Shown here in pieces: positions 35,632 through 47,100 of a stretch of 64,000 bases of DNA. The stretch covers positions 1 through 64,000 of the forward strand of contig JASANG010003368.1 of NCBI GenBank assembly GCA_030248215.1, written 5' to 3'. A model generated the notes under the pieces. It searched no databases. It worked only from the letters and a program-made list of their open reading frames with translations, and was not told the DNA's origin. This DNA comes from Enoplolaimus lenunculus. Taxonomy: Eukaryota; Nematoda; Enoplea; Enoplida; Thoracostomopsidae. The position numbers were made by a program, and so were the translations under genes. Every line of letters begins with the position of its first letter. Positions within the stretch are counted from its first letter, which is position 1.

Positions 35632-38600
35632 TAACAATTTATCTTATTAATTTAGCTTTTACTTCGGAAGTTTTTGAATAAAATTTGTCTTATCAAATAT
35701 AAATGCGTTCATATTGTGTTAGTAGGCTTCGGCATAGGCTTTAGAGATATATTATATCGCCTGTGAAGTATAGTAATAAATCGAGCGTGGTTATTTTACA
35801 TGCTATATTTTAAATCTGTGATACTATGGTTGTCACCGGCCATGGGCCAAAACAAGAATCGGGCCCTGACTGACGGGTCTGCGCTTCAACTGTTCGACTC
35901 GCGAGTTAAATGAGCTGAACCCGTAGTTTTGTTCAAATTTTAGATCAATGGGTCATTTATAAGGAGCATTGGCGTTATGCACTTTTGTATTCAATCAGAC
36001 AACTTAGCGGAGTAACGGTTTCATCGTGCACCCGTTAGACCAAAGCAAAATTAATACTATGTTTCAATGTTAAAGTGAATCAGCGAACAGAAATTGATCT
36101 AGAGACAGCCACCCGAGGAATAAAGTGTTTTTTGAATAGACAGCCTCCAAGCCGTCTCAAAATTATACGCTTCAGTTTTTTTACGTTGAGTTGATTTTTC
36201 TGTATTCATATTGTCATAATTGAATATTTCAGGTAAATAATAAACTATACATAAGGTTTCGTTGATTTTCTTATCGAATACTCTTCTAAATACGCAATCT
36301 GATATTTTTAACATTTTTCAAACTGGAGAATACAAACTCGGTGCGAGTTCAGGGTCAGCGTTAATTACTAATATTAAACCCAACGATTACCACGCTTGGT
36401 CGTAGCCAAAATGGACATTGAGTAGGTTAATTTTTGGTTCGAAAATCGAAACAAAAAATTTTGAAATTGATGCTATATTACTGGTTCAATCCAGTGCCGA
36501 ACTCAGCAAACGCTGTTCTTAGGGGTTGCATAGTCGGCATAGGCTCCTCACATTTGAGATTGATTTATAAGTAAATGATTGAACGCACGTCTCTATATTT
36601 TAAACCGCCTGCAAACCCAGTAAACTGTTATGTTGTCGAGTTGTATACATCGTTCATTCGTCAACATCAACGTCAAAGTTCCTAAATTTGCACGCGTTCA
36701 CTAGTTTAAACTGAATAAGCCATGCTTTTCCTATTTTCTAATCATCGTTTGTTTACCCTTTTTCCGGCTTGAACAGTGTAAGAATTTTGATTTGAGCAGC
36801 CTCTACGCATGTGTACATATATATGTTTAGCGTGTATGGTAATTTGTCTGAGCTAAAATTTCGGTAAAATATTGGCATCGGAAGAAAGGTGAATTTTAGT
36901 GGTATACAGGAACAGGGTTCCCACCCCTCTAAAACCACGTAAAAGCTAAAATTTTGGTTTTAGGGTCATACAAAATCTACGGCTGGGTCGTCGCTTATTT
37001 CGCTGTGCTAACGAGGTGTCTTTCGCTTGTTTTTACCGGTTTCCCCCGACACAACCCGTTCTGTACTAAACCTGTGGCAGATCCTTAAGGATGTCGCGGG
37101 ACTTGGCCAGATTTCCGATGCAGAATAGTTGAGGTTGCCCCACGGGCGGAAATGCATTATTCAAGGATACTGAAGTGTCGTGGCACACTTGGACTGCCTC
37201 CTGAATTACGCCGCTGAGTGCACGAGGGAGGAATTTTCTATAGAGGTGCATTAGATTGTGAACCCAATAGCGGAACCAGTCTGGTTTCACCCGAGATTTC
37301 TGTAGCGATGCTAATCATTCCGTATTGCATTTTGAGTCTTATCCTATTCGTTTGAAGTCCGTAGAGTAACTGAACTTATTTTAAAACTTATTTTGGTGCC
37401 ATATTTGAACAACGCTTATGGTGGCAAAGTGTCAACTTAATGTTACTACCTTATGCTACGTTCGAGGCAGGGTGCAAAGCGGAACTGAATCATACCGGAA
37501 CCGGAATCGGAACTGGAAATTTTTCAGGAATGCCATGACCTCACCACGCCATGTGCACTTTGTGTGCAATGAGACTAAACAGGGCACCCTGTGCTGGCTA
37601 TTGCACGTGCCTACGGCTGTCCACCGCCTTGCAACCAAAATCAGGGACCTTAAGCAGTGGCGAATTAATGTTCCTGCGAAATCTACACCCACCAGGCTAC
37701 TGAACGGAGAGTTCTGTTTTAGTATATTTTTTAAAATCTTTTTCGCTTTCCCGAACGAGCTGACGCTATGCGTTTCGTATAGAACGAAAGCGTATAATAA
37801 TTTCATAAGTATTACCGGTATTCATTCATTAGTTGACAGACAGTTTTAGCTTGTGCAATATAACAGGGGCGTTCAAAACGTGGAGTTTGGTAGAAAGAAT
37901 GCATATCCTCTCGCGTTTTTGTGTGGATATGAGAATAAGACAATTTTACAGGATTCAGAATAACTTTATAGACTATGGAGTGAAATAACTACAAATTCCA
38001 TCATCCCCAAATATATCCTCCTGATCACGCTTATGGCTCAAGATAACTGTGTAGCTTAAACGTTAATCAAGCTTTATACAAGTTTTTGAAACTGGTTGCG
38101 TGCGCAAAGTATAGAAAGTTTTCGTAAAATGTCTTGTCGTAGGTAAGAGTCAAACCCAAAGAAAGAAACCGGCCGGCCAACCTTTTTTGCTAAAACCTCG
38201 AACCGAACAAAGATTCGTTTAATAATAACGTTTGACACGACGGAAACAAAATAAGCAGAACGCAAGTATTTGCATCAAAGCCAGGTACAATAAAAACCAA
38301 GAGAAAAAACGTAACCAACCTGTGCCGCTAAGAGCTTTCTCTATTTTGCTGTATTTGAACCTAACGTTTTAGACAGTTTGACTGAAGCTTCGGCTATAGC
38401 AGCAGCAGCACTAGTAGCAGCAAGCTAACGTGCATATTGGTTTTAGTTTTAACCTTAACCGGAAACTGCAGCATAAAGTTGGTTTTAAAATTGTTTTTGC
38501 GTAAAGAGACAGTGGAAAAAACTAAAAATGTACATTTTACAACGAATAATACACAAAAATCTATTGTATAGATATATTTACGCAAAACGCATGAAAGCAC

Positions 38601-40640
38601 ACAGGTCACGACAGAATATATAATGTGACAATACCATGTTTTAAGACCCGTTATACTCGAATATTTGCTAATTTATATTAATAATCTGAAATAATCTGAA
38701 ACAAACTTTAACTTTAACGCTTGAATCGCCCTGGTGGTCAATTGGCCATTTGACTATATTAGTGTTATTTCTACGAAAGCAAATATTTCGAAAGCGTGCA
38801 ACGGAGGCTTACTCTAAATGAGTATTTACTAATAAAAACGTGCGGTTAAAATTAATTTTGGTACCTGAATAAATGCGGATAAAAGTATAGCTAGACAGAC
38901 CACGAGTCGTCAGACCATGATTAAGTATTAAATAGCAATATATATGGCATATGTCACGGCGCCAGTAGTGCCATATTGCCAACATGATTAGCTAAACAGA
39001 CGTCCGGGATTTCTAGCGTTAAGAACTCGAGTAGCTGTTAACCAATGCTCTGCTTAGCATCCCCTTATACCACTCAAGCGAATGGTGCCATCTAGGGGTC
39101 ACTTCAATATTTCAAAATACGGGAAGTTAAAACTTAAACTTTGTATATTGTCTTTTAATAATGAAATTTTGGTCTGCCTCTTCGGTTGATAAACGGTCGC
39201 AAACATAATTCAGTTGAAAATTTTTTAACATTTTTGTTTTTAGGGTTTCGCACATACTTGTCACACCACTTTTAATATTAAAATATAAGAAACATAAGCA
39301 TAGCCGGAATTTCGTTCCGGAATGGGATAATTCTGTTAAAAAATTTTGTGTGAGCGAACGTAGCGAGCGAGATAATTTTTTACTTTTGCAACTTGTGCTA
39401 CAGCATGTATACATTCACTTTTGTAGTGTTTTTAGAAACTATGAGGAACAAATCCTCGTATCTCCTGTTATATACGTCCCTGATATGAAATGTTAAAGTT
39501 TAAAAATATTCAGTTAAAAAAATGACAAATTGTGAATGACAAAAACTATCTGAACCGCACAACTTTCGTTGAAGTTTTGTCTAAACTAAAACAGTTTACC
39601 TACAATCGAATGCCTGATTTTTCATTTTTTTCCTAAATATGGTCGATATTCTAAACTGGAAACAGCTGCTATGGGTGGGCTTATCACCAAAAAATACTAC
39701 AGCTCATAATTTTTTCACAAATTATATTTTAATTCCAAAAATATTGGTTATCGATAATCGTTGGAAATGGTGCGAAATCATTTTCAGCATGTTTGGCCGA
39801 AACTTTAATCCATTCATGTAACACAGCCCAAGGTTTCTGGTATTCTAGTCAACCAAGCTTCCGCAGCGATATGCGGTAGTTGCAGAATATTTCAATGCAC
39901 GGATCGTCACTTTCAGGACGTAGACAGGATTTTATTTCGGTACAGTATTTCGTCAATGTGCATTTGAAGCACATGATCATACGAATCAAAATCTTATCCA
40001 AGACTACATTTCAAGAGGGCATAACCTCTTGTAAAACAAATTTTTTTGACCTCCTCTAGGATCCACAACGTTACAATTTCCCCTTCAGAAAATTATCAAT
40101 TTTTTTGCATACGGTAAAAATTGTGTTTCATAACTTTTGCCAGTCCCCTACCGTCAGAAATTTCTGTTATCTAACGCCTCTTAAAAGTGTGTTTGTTCCT
40201 TTTCTTTTGAAATTTAGAGTGGACATGCAGCCCTTCATCCCTTTCGTTCTATACGCCCTTGGTCACCAGAGATACAAAAATGGATTTTTAAAAAACATTT
40301 AAATTTTTCTTGCAAATATACCTACAATTGTATACATACGGGCTGCTAAGCAGCTATACCTGTGGTTTGTTCATCTCTTTGGCAATGGGTGAAATATCAA
40401 ATGGTTTAGATTAAAATTCATATCTGAAACAAACAGTATACAAAGTATGCAACTGGGTACATTCTGTGTTGTAGACAACAATGTGCCTAGCGCGCGTTGC
40501 ATTTCTGGCTTACCCCCCTCCTTATTAAGGGGGTTACAATATTTTCAGTGAACCGTATAAATACGTTGCAATCGTACATCTTAGTTCATACTTTGTTTAT
40601 ATTTTTAACCCTTTCTCACATGAATATTTTCAATTTCATA
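35632..40640. other. 5-kb intergenic stretch, no gene recognised
   Basis: Short open frames on both strands (for example 37066-37290 minus and 37418-37849 plus) have no motif I recognise and no convincing splice partners. GAGCGAACGTAGCGAGCGAG-like words occur at 39350-39375, with relatives at 48170-48200 and 58095-58115. No RNA gene seen. Confidence 0.4.
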
Positions 40641-40930
40641 TGAGATGTAATTTCAAGGTAAGATTCGAACCCCAGTCTTAATTTCAAGGTAAGATTCGAA
40701 CCCCAGTCTTAATTTCAAGGTAAGATTCGAACCCCAGTCTCACGGGTGGAGGCGTTTACGATGACCACTGAGTTATAGGAGCTTTTGACGCTCGAGCCAG
40801 AGTAGGCTCTCATGTCTTGTGGAGATTTTGCACCGCGCATATATGTTATAAATGTTAAACACTGCTCGCAGTGTGTGTATTGCTCGTACATTATTGTATT
40901 TAGTTGCTCATAGTATACTCTATGAGTGAA
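40640..40930 (-). mobile_element. tRNA-related SINE, copy 2, with triplicated B-box
   Basis: On the minus strand TATAACTCAGTGGTCATCG is a good A-box and GGGGTTCGAATCTTACC a good B-box, about 45 bases apart, as in tRNA-derived SINEs. The B-box segment is present three times as exact 31-bp tandem units: 40648-40678, 40679-40709, 40710-40740. The rest matches 26603-26830. Confidence 0.65.
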
Positions 40931-41136
40931 AGGGTTAAAAGAAAGAAGCAATTAAGTGTGCATTAAAAACAAAATAAAGACCCCTAAACAAAGGCAGGGT
41001 CGGGCAAAACACGAGTGCTAGCACATTTTGTGTCATGCACAACCGAAATAGTTGCACACTTTTGTTAAATATTATGCACTGTTGCTGAAACGAACAAATC
41101 AAAAATTGTCCATTAACAAAAATAGCCTTTTAAGTT

Positions 41137-41160
41137 TAATAATAATAATAATAATAATAA
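41137..41160 (+). repeat. AAT microsatellite
   Basis: About eight AAT units, ending 30 bp before the calcium channel start codon, so probably in the 5' UTR or proximal promoter. Confidence 0.8.
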
Positions 41161-41190
41161 AAGCTTATAATAGAAGCCTAAATCCAAAAA

Positions 41191-44100
41191 ATGTTTGATC
41201 CATTCGGTCGAAACGTCAAACGTCACTCATTTCAATCGTTGTCTCGCATAAGCGCAACTGCAATTCAACGTAGTTGCGCCGGAATTGCAACTGCAAAACT
41301 CAAAGATCACACGACCACGCCATCTGGACAGATTCCAACAAGAAAAACTACCATTCCTTCAACATCTTCAGCAGGGCCATCTAGCGTTAACGTTCACAAG
41401 CATACCCGGTCCACATCTATAGCTCATCCCAGTCCGTGTTTGTCTCAACTCGACCAACCACTTAAACCGAGCAACGCAGCCCCGTTTCACAAAGGCACCA
41501 GACCCTTATCGCTAGCAGATTCAACATCTCAGCACTTAAATCAAGCTTCAACTAGCGCTGTTGCTGGATTTGGCTTGACTAAACGGCGCGTTGGCCTACC
41601 ATTTAGACCAAGAAAATATTCAGAAGGCGCTCGGTCGTATGCTCCACCGGTATCAAATTCTACTACCGGCATCGTTTTAAACGAACTCAGCCCTACGACA
41701 AGCTTGGAATCTCCTGACAGTCAGGTATCCCAACATAGTAGCGTTGCAACTGCTTTTACGCTTGGCAGCGCAATCCTGCCAGAGTCGATAATTCTAGAAG
41801 AACCAACTAAAGAAGATCTTGAATCTGGTGAAGTATTAAGTATCGATAAACAAATCGCAAGTCAACTTGCGCCGTATTCTTTGACAGGTGCCCAATTCGA
41901 AAATGGAGGCGACGATACGGACACGCAACTGGAGCCGAAGAGATCGAAGCCAACAGACGAGACAAAGGTTGATCTGGACGACCCGGAATCGACGGAATGT
42001 CCGTATCCGGCGTTTGTGCCGGTCGCGTTTCGATATTTTACTCAAACTACGGTGCCTCGGAATTATTGTCTTCGCGCTGTCACTAATCCATATCCTTTTT
42101 TGTTAATTATGGTTGTTTCTATTTTAAGCTAGCGACACAGCCTTACCTCGGCTATTTCCGATGTGTTAAACATTGAAATATTAATATATCCAGGATGCAA
42201 TAAGGTATTAATTCGCCGGATACCGGGATCGAAGATGGATACTGAATTTTAACCGAAACCGGATGTTAACAGAACAGTGAATTTAAATATAATTAAATGT
42301 TGCGCACTGTTCGTATAGTTCATTCGCCCAGAAGCATGTTTATTAAAGTTAACTGTCAGCCGGGATTTCTCATTTCACTTTAGTGTGCAAAACTAATATA
42401 ATCACGGCAAAATGTTAAATATGCCCAGTTGTACAAATTCGTTTTATCATAATCTTGGCCCATATTCTCAAATGTGTATAGCAACGATCATCAGTAGCTA
42501 ATAAGTTTTCTAACTTGCTAACTGTAGCAGTTGGTATTAAGTTTTCAAACGGGCTAACTATTGCCGTTGCTAAACTCAAACTTGGTATTACAGTTTAGCA
42601 AATCAAATGCGAGAAATGAATTCTGAGCGGGACGGCCCTAGAAGTAGCATGGGCTCATGAAGCTGTAGGTCTAACGATAGCGAAATTCAAAACAAACATA
42701 TGTCTAAATATAACGATGTCAAAAAATTGAAATTTAGGTAAACAGACAAACCTGATGTTTACATTTTACACACACAAAAAAGTATTTCTGAATTTATTCA
42801 GAAAAGTGTTTTCTGTGGCAAATGTGAAAAGTTTTGCTGACATTTGAGACAATTTTTTTAAAAATAACTGGAAAACGTTTATTTTCAGACTTTATTTCAA
42901 AACGTTTTTTGAAAACATTTCTGTTATAACAGAAATACTTTTCAAGTGCACATTGCTAATCATATTTCTCAAATGTAACAAATTTTTTCTTAAATATCAG
43001 AAATATTATTCTGAGTGCAGTATAATATTAGCCTAAGTTGCTCAACTGGCTCGTTTGACACAAACAAATTTAGTTAAAATTTCAAATAACAAAAGTACTT
43101 TATTGAAGACATTTAAATTTTGTTCTTTAACTCCTTGCAAGCACTTAATTTTAACGTGGTTCGAACGTGCTACAATGCTTGTGATTTTGCTTAATTGCGT
43201 CACGCTTGGTATGTATCGACCGTGTGACGATGATGATGCATGCAATACGCCACGCTGCAATCTTCTCGGTGTTATTGACCATTTTATATTTGCATATTTT
43301 GCAGTAGAACTAGTAAGCGTCTGTGCGTAGAATCTACGGCAATTCGTCACCCTGCAACTTGTCGTACAACAGTGTCCTAAAGCCTGTGAATAGATCTCAG
43401 CATAATCCTAAACGTTATCCTAAGACAAAGCCTAAGCCTAAGCAGAATGGTGGGCGACATATTGCTGAACCGATGAAATTTCTGATAGCATGTAGTCGGA
43501 CGGCGAGTTATCTCAGGTGAGGAATTGTCGTCATACGTTGTGCGAATGAGTTGTGGGTAAAGACCCGTAGCCAGCTCGCGGTATTAGTGGGGGCTAAAAT
43601 ATTTTCAGAAGGCAGCGCCAGATTAAACCTTCCGCGGTTTTTGTTTCAACCAGTTAGGGTGGGGGCCGGGGGGCCCTTTTATGGGTGGGGAACCCCTTAA
43701 ATGGGGGGTATGGAAGTGGCTGCTTCGGCCTTCTCAGGAAGGGCATATAAAGGGTTTTTGTTGACTTGTAAGCATGGTTGAAAATTTTACAGGGGGAGCA
43801 AATGCTTTCCAAGTAGGCTGAGCACCCCCTTGACTACAGCCCGCGCGAATAGCTGCATGTTTACGGTTGTATTTTTCAGTTGGTCAAAGTATTTGCAATG
43901 GGTCTGTACGGCAACGCGCAGTACTTGTCCGACACTTGGAATCGCCTTGATGCATTTATTGTCATTTCTGGGTAGGATGTTTGTTTACTATTGAGTTCCT
44001 TCGTACACTTTCCACCGCATTTACCTTCGCTTAGTCTTAGAATTACAGTTGGATTTATTTAAAAGACTTGCTTACGCCTAACCGTTTGCTCAAGCGTAAG

Positions 44101-47100
44101 CCTTAACCTTAAATGGGAAGGAAGTGTACAAGAGCTATTTTTGATTAAAGTATTACCAATCTCGATGGCAGAATGTAAAAACTGCCGTAACAGAATACAA
44201 TCCAAAGCAAATGAGTCGTTAGTTTATCGAATCTCTGTTAAATTTTAAATGTATATTTAAAGTTGAGCTATACTCGCTACGCGACTGATCAACCCTTAGG
44301 CTTGGGTTTTCTCTTTATTGCACCATTATAAATTCAACTAAGTCATGACTCTACTGCTTATGCCGCATTTACTATATTTAACATTTGGCAACAATTTCAC
44401 CTGATTGACGTCTCGATTCATTCATAAAATGAAATTATTCAATTCACAGTGACACTCACTCTGTTCCAGCTGCGAATAATCTCTATATAAATTCTGTTAT
44501 TTTACTTATCGAATAGTCATTTTTTAATTCAGAAATTAAATTGTTTGCTCACTCTATTGGTCATAATTTTATGCTCCATTTAAACTCGCAATTATTCAGT
44601 CTAGCGGTTAAAAAGTGTACATTTAAGACGCTTTATATAAACTGTTCCGCAAATTTGATGAATATTTTCAATTTTAGCCATGCAATATTTTCTATAAGCG
44701 AATTTTTGTTGTTTCAGATGCCTAGAATACATTCTTAGCGAACAAATGGGTGCAATCAATTTGACAGCGATACGAACAATACGGGTACTACGTCCGCTGC
44801 GTGCGATTAATCGCGTTCCAAGTAAGTTTGCCGCATTCAAACAGACTGAATTGTTAAAGTGGTCCAGAATTCCGAAGTAATGAATGTGAAACTTTATGGT
44901 TCCTTTATGGAACTATTGTATTGATTGCAGGTTGTTTGAAAAATGTCTAATCAGGATATGAATTGTCATAAAATTAATGGCCAATGTTACTTTAAGGGGT
45001 AACAGTTGAATAAGTGCTTTCTTGAGGCGTAAGCCTAAGCCTAAGCGTTGCAAAAATGTTTTCCCAAGCCTAAGCCTAAGCCTAAGCCTAAAGCCTAAGC
45101 CTAAGCCTAAGCCTAAGCCTAAGCCTAAAGCCTAAGCCTAAGCCTAAGCCTAAGCCTAAGTCTAAACCTAAACAAAAAATGTAATCTATAACCGAAATCT
45201 ACTCTTTTATGGACCCACCAGAAACCTGGACGTCCCTTAAAGTAACATTGGCTAGAATCGAAGTCTACTCTTTTATGGACCCACCAGAAACCTGGACGTC
45301 CCTTAAAGTAACATAGGCCAAATTAATTATTGGTTCCTTATAAATGTTTCCTGATTTGGCTCTTATGAACACGCGCCTGGTTTTTCATCTTCTGTAGCAT
45401 CGTTGTAATAACTTTTAAAACAAAGGTTAATACCCTTTACAGTAGCAGTGAACACCAACATCACAAAAAGGTGGCGCTATCCCTTTGATGACGTCCAGAT
45501 CCGTTCGTCACCGCACCAACCACAACGCACGTTTAATACCGCATATAACAGCATATCAATTTTTAAACAAAAATTTTGTCGACGTGCGACACAGTCCGGC
45601 ACCGTCCGGCGCCAGTGCCACCATTAATGAAATCCATAGATTAAATCGGAATTTCCTAACCTTATGAAACACTCAAAACCCTTCGTTGACTTTTTTTAGC
45701 CAATTTTGGATTTATTGTCAACTTTGCTCGATAAATCATTTATTTTGCTTAAATGCATTTAGTACCAAACTTCTGTCCATTTCTAAGTTACGCGTCACGA
45801 AGCGTACAGACAAACGTAAAAAGTTGGTCATATATTTTCTCGAAATTTTTGAAAAGATGATAAGAAAGCACGTTTACAGGAATTATAGAATAATCTTGTG
45901 GAGGTCAAATTTTGTTCTGGTTCACTGTGATGGCTGGCAAATATAACTTTTAGTTGAAACACAGAATTGAGCGTTTGCAGTTGCGCTTAGATATTAAAAA
46001 CGATGCCTACTATTTTAAGGTATGCGAATTCTGGTTAATTTATTACTGGACACGCTTCCGATGTTAGGCAACGTGTTACTATTATGTTTCTTTGTATTCT
46101 TTGTATTTGGCATTGTTGGCGTTCAACTATGGGCCGGATTGTTACGAAACCGATGTTTTCTGGTGTTGCCAGAAAATGTGTCCACATTTGAAACGTAAGT
46201 TTCACAGTTTGAATCGCACTAGTTGAACGAAAGACCAATTTAACACAGTTCAGAGTGTTTTCGCATTTTTGAAAGCGAATAATATTTCGTTCAGATACGG
46301 AGCAGTATTTTCAACTGTGTTTTGCAACTAACACCAGTTAGAAAATACAGTTTTAAACATGCGTGTAAGCATGTTAGACATGCTTGTTTTGGTGCATATG
46401 CGGCGAACTGCAGCAACAGCAACATAAAACCTAATCACTAGCATCAATCCTCGCTATACCAAAACATCAGCAGATTACATTTAAGACCACTGAACGCCGT
46501 GGCCTAATAAAATAGAAGGATTAGAGAGGTTGAATCCCACTACAAAAATTTTAGACAAACAGGAAAAAATTGGCTTTAAACAGGCATTATAGAATATAAT
46601 CATGCAAATCATAGACGTCTAAAATTTTTTTACATGATTTTGAACTCTTCCGAACTGAAATCTCGGCTACGCACCTAACAACATAAACACAACTTTGAAT
46701 GTTATCATTTGAGTTAGCGTTGTATACAGCAGTCGAAATTGAACATTTTATGCGTTTGCGTAATCTAACGTTGTCCGGACTGAAAAATATCGATACCACA
46801 AAATTAAATCAACTCAAAATTTGTTTTGCATTTGCAAAGCCGTTATCTGTAGCTCAATCGATCCCGCCTTGGGTTTACCAGCTTATTCCGGCTAGCCAAA
46901 CCAAGCCCACCACAAGACAATTGGTCTGCAGAGGGATGGTCGTCCAGACAAAACGTTAGCCATTCAGGCCAGGGACAGACCGATTTTCAAAACCGACAAC
47001 TGCTCCGATTTTTGAAGCATTGTTCAGGCTACGCCTCTAACAAATTTAACTGTTGAAATTTTTGTTTTAGCGAACTGAACAGTTACTACATTCCGCGTGA

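Noticed and set aside
37066-37290. 74-codon minus ORF with coding-like composition
   Set aside because: No recognisable motif, no splice partner and no neighbour support; left unassigned.
40730-40790. A functional tRNA gene on the minus strand
   Set aside because: A- and B-boxes are good, but no acceptor stem closes, and a second diverged copy extends beyond the tRNA-like part; a SINE fits better.
42089-43142. GT-AG version of channel intron 1 (donor after 42111, acceptor before 43142)
   Set aside because: Phases agree but it inserts about a dozen foreign residues into the invariant NPWFER motif; the AT-AC solution is exact.
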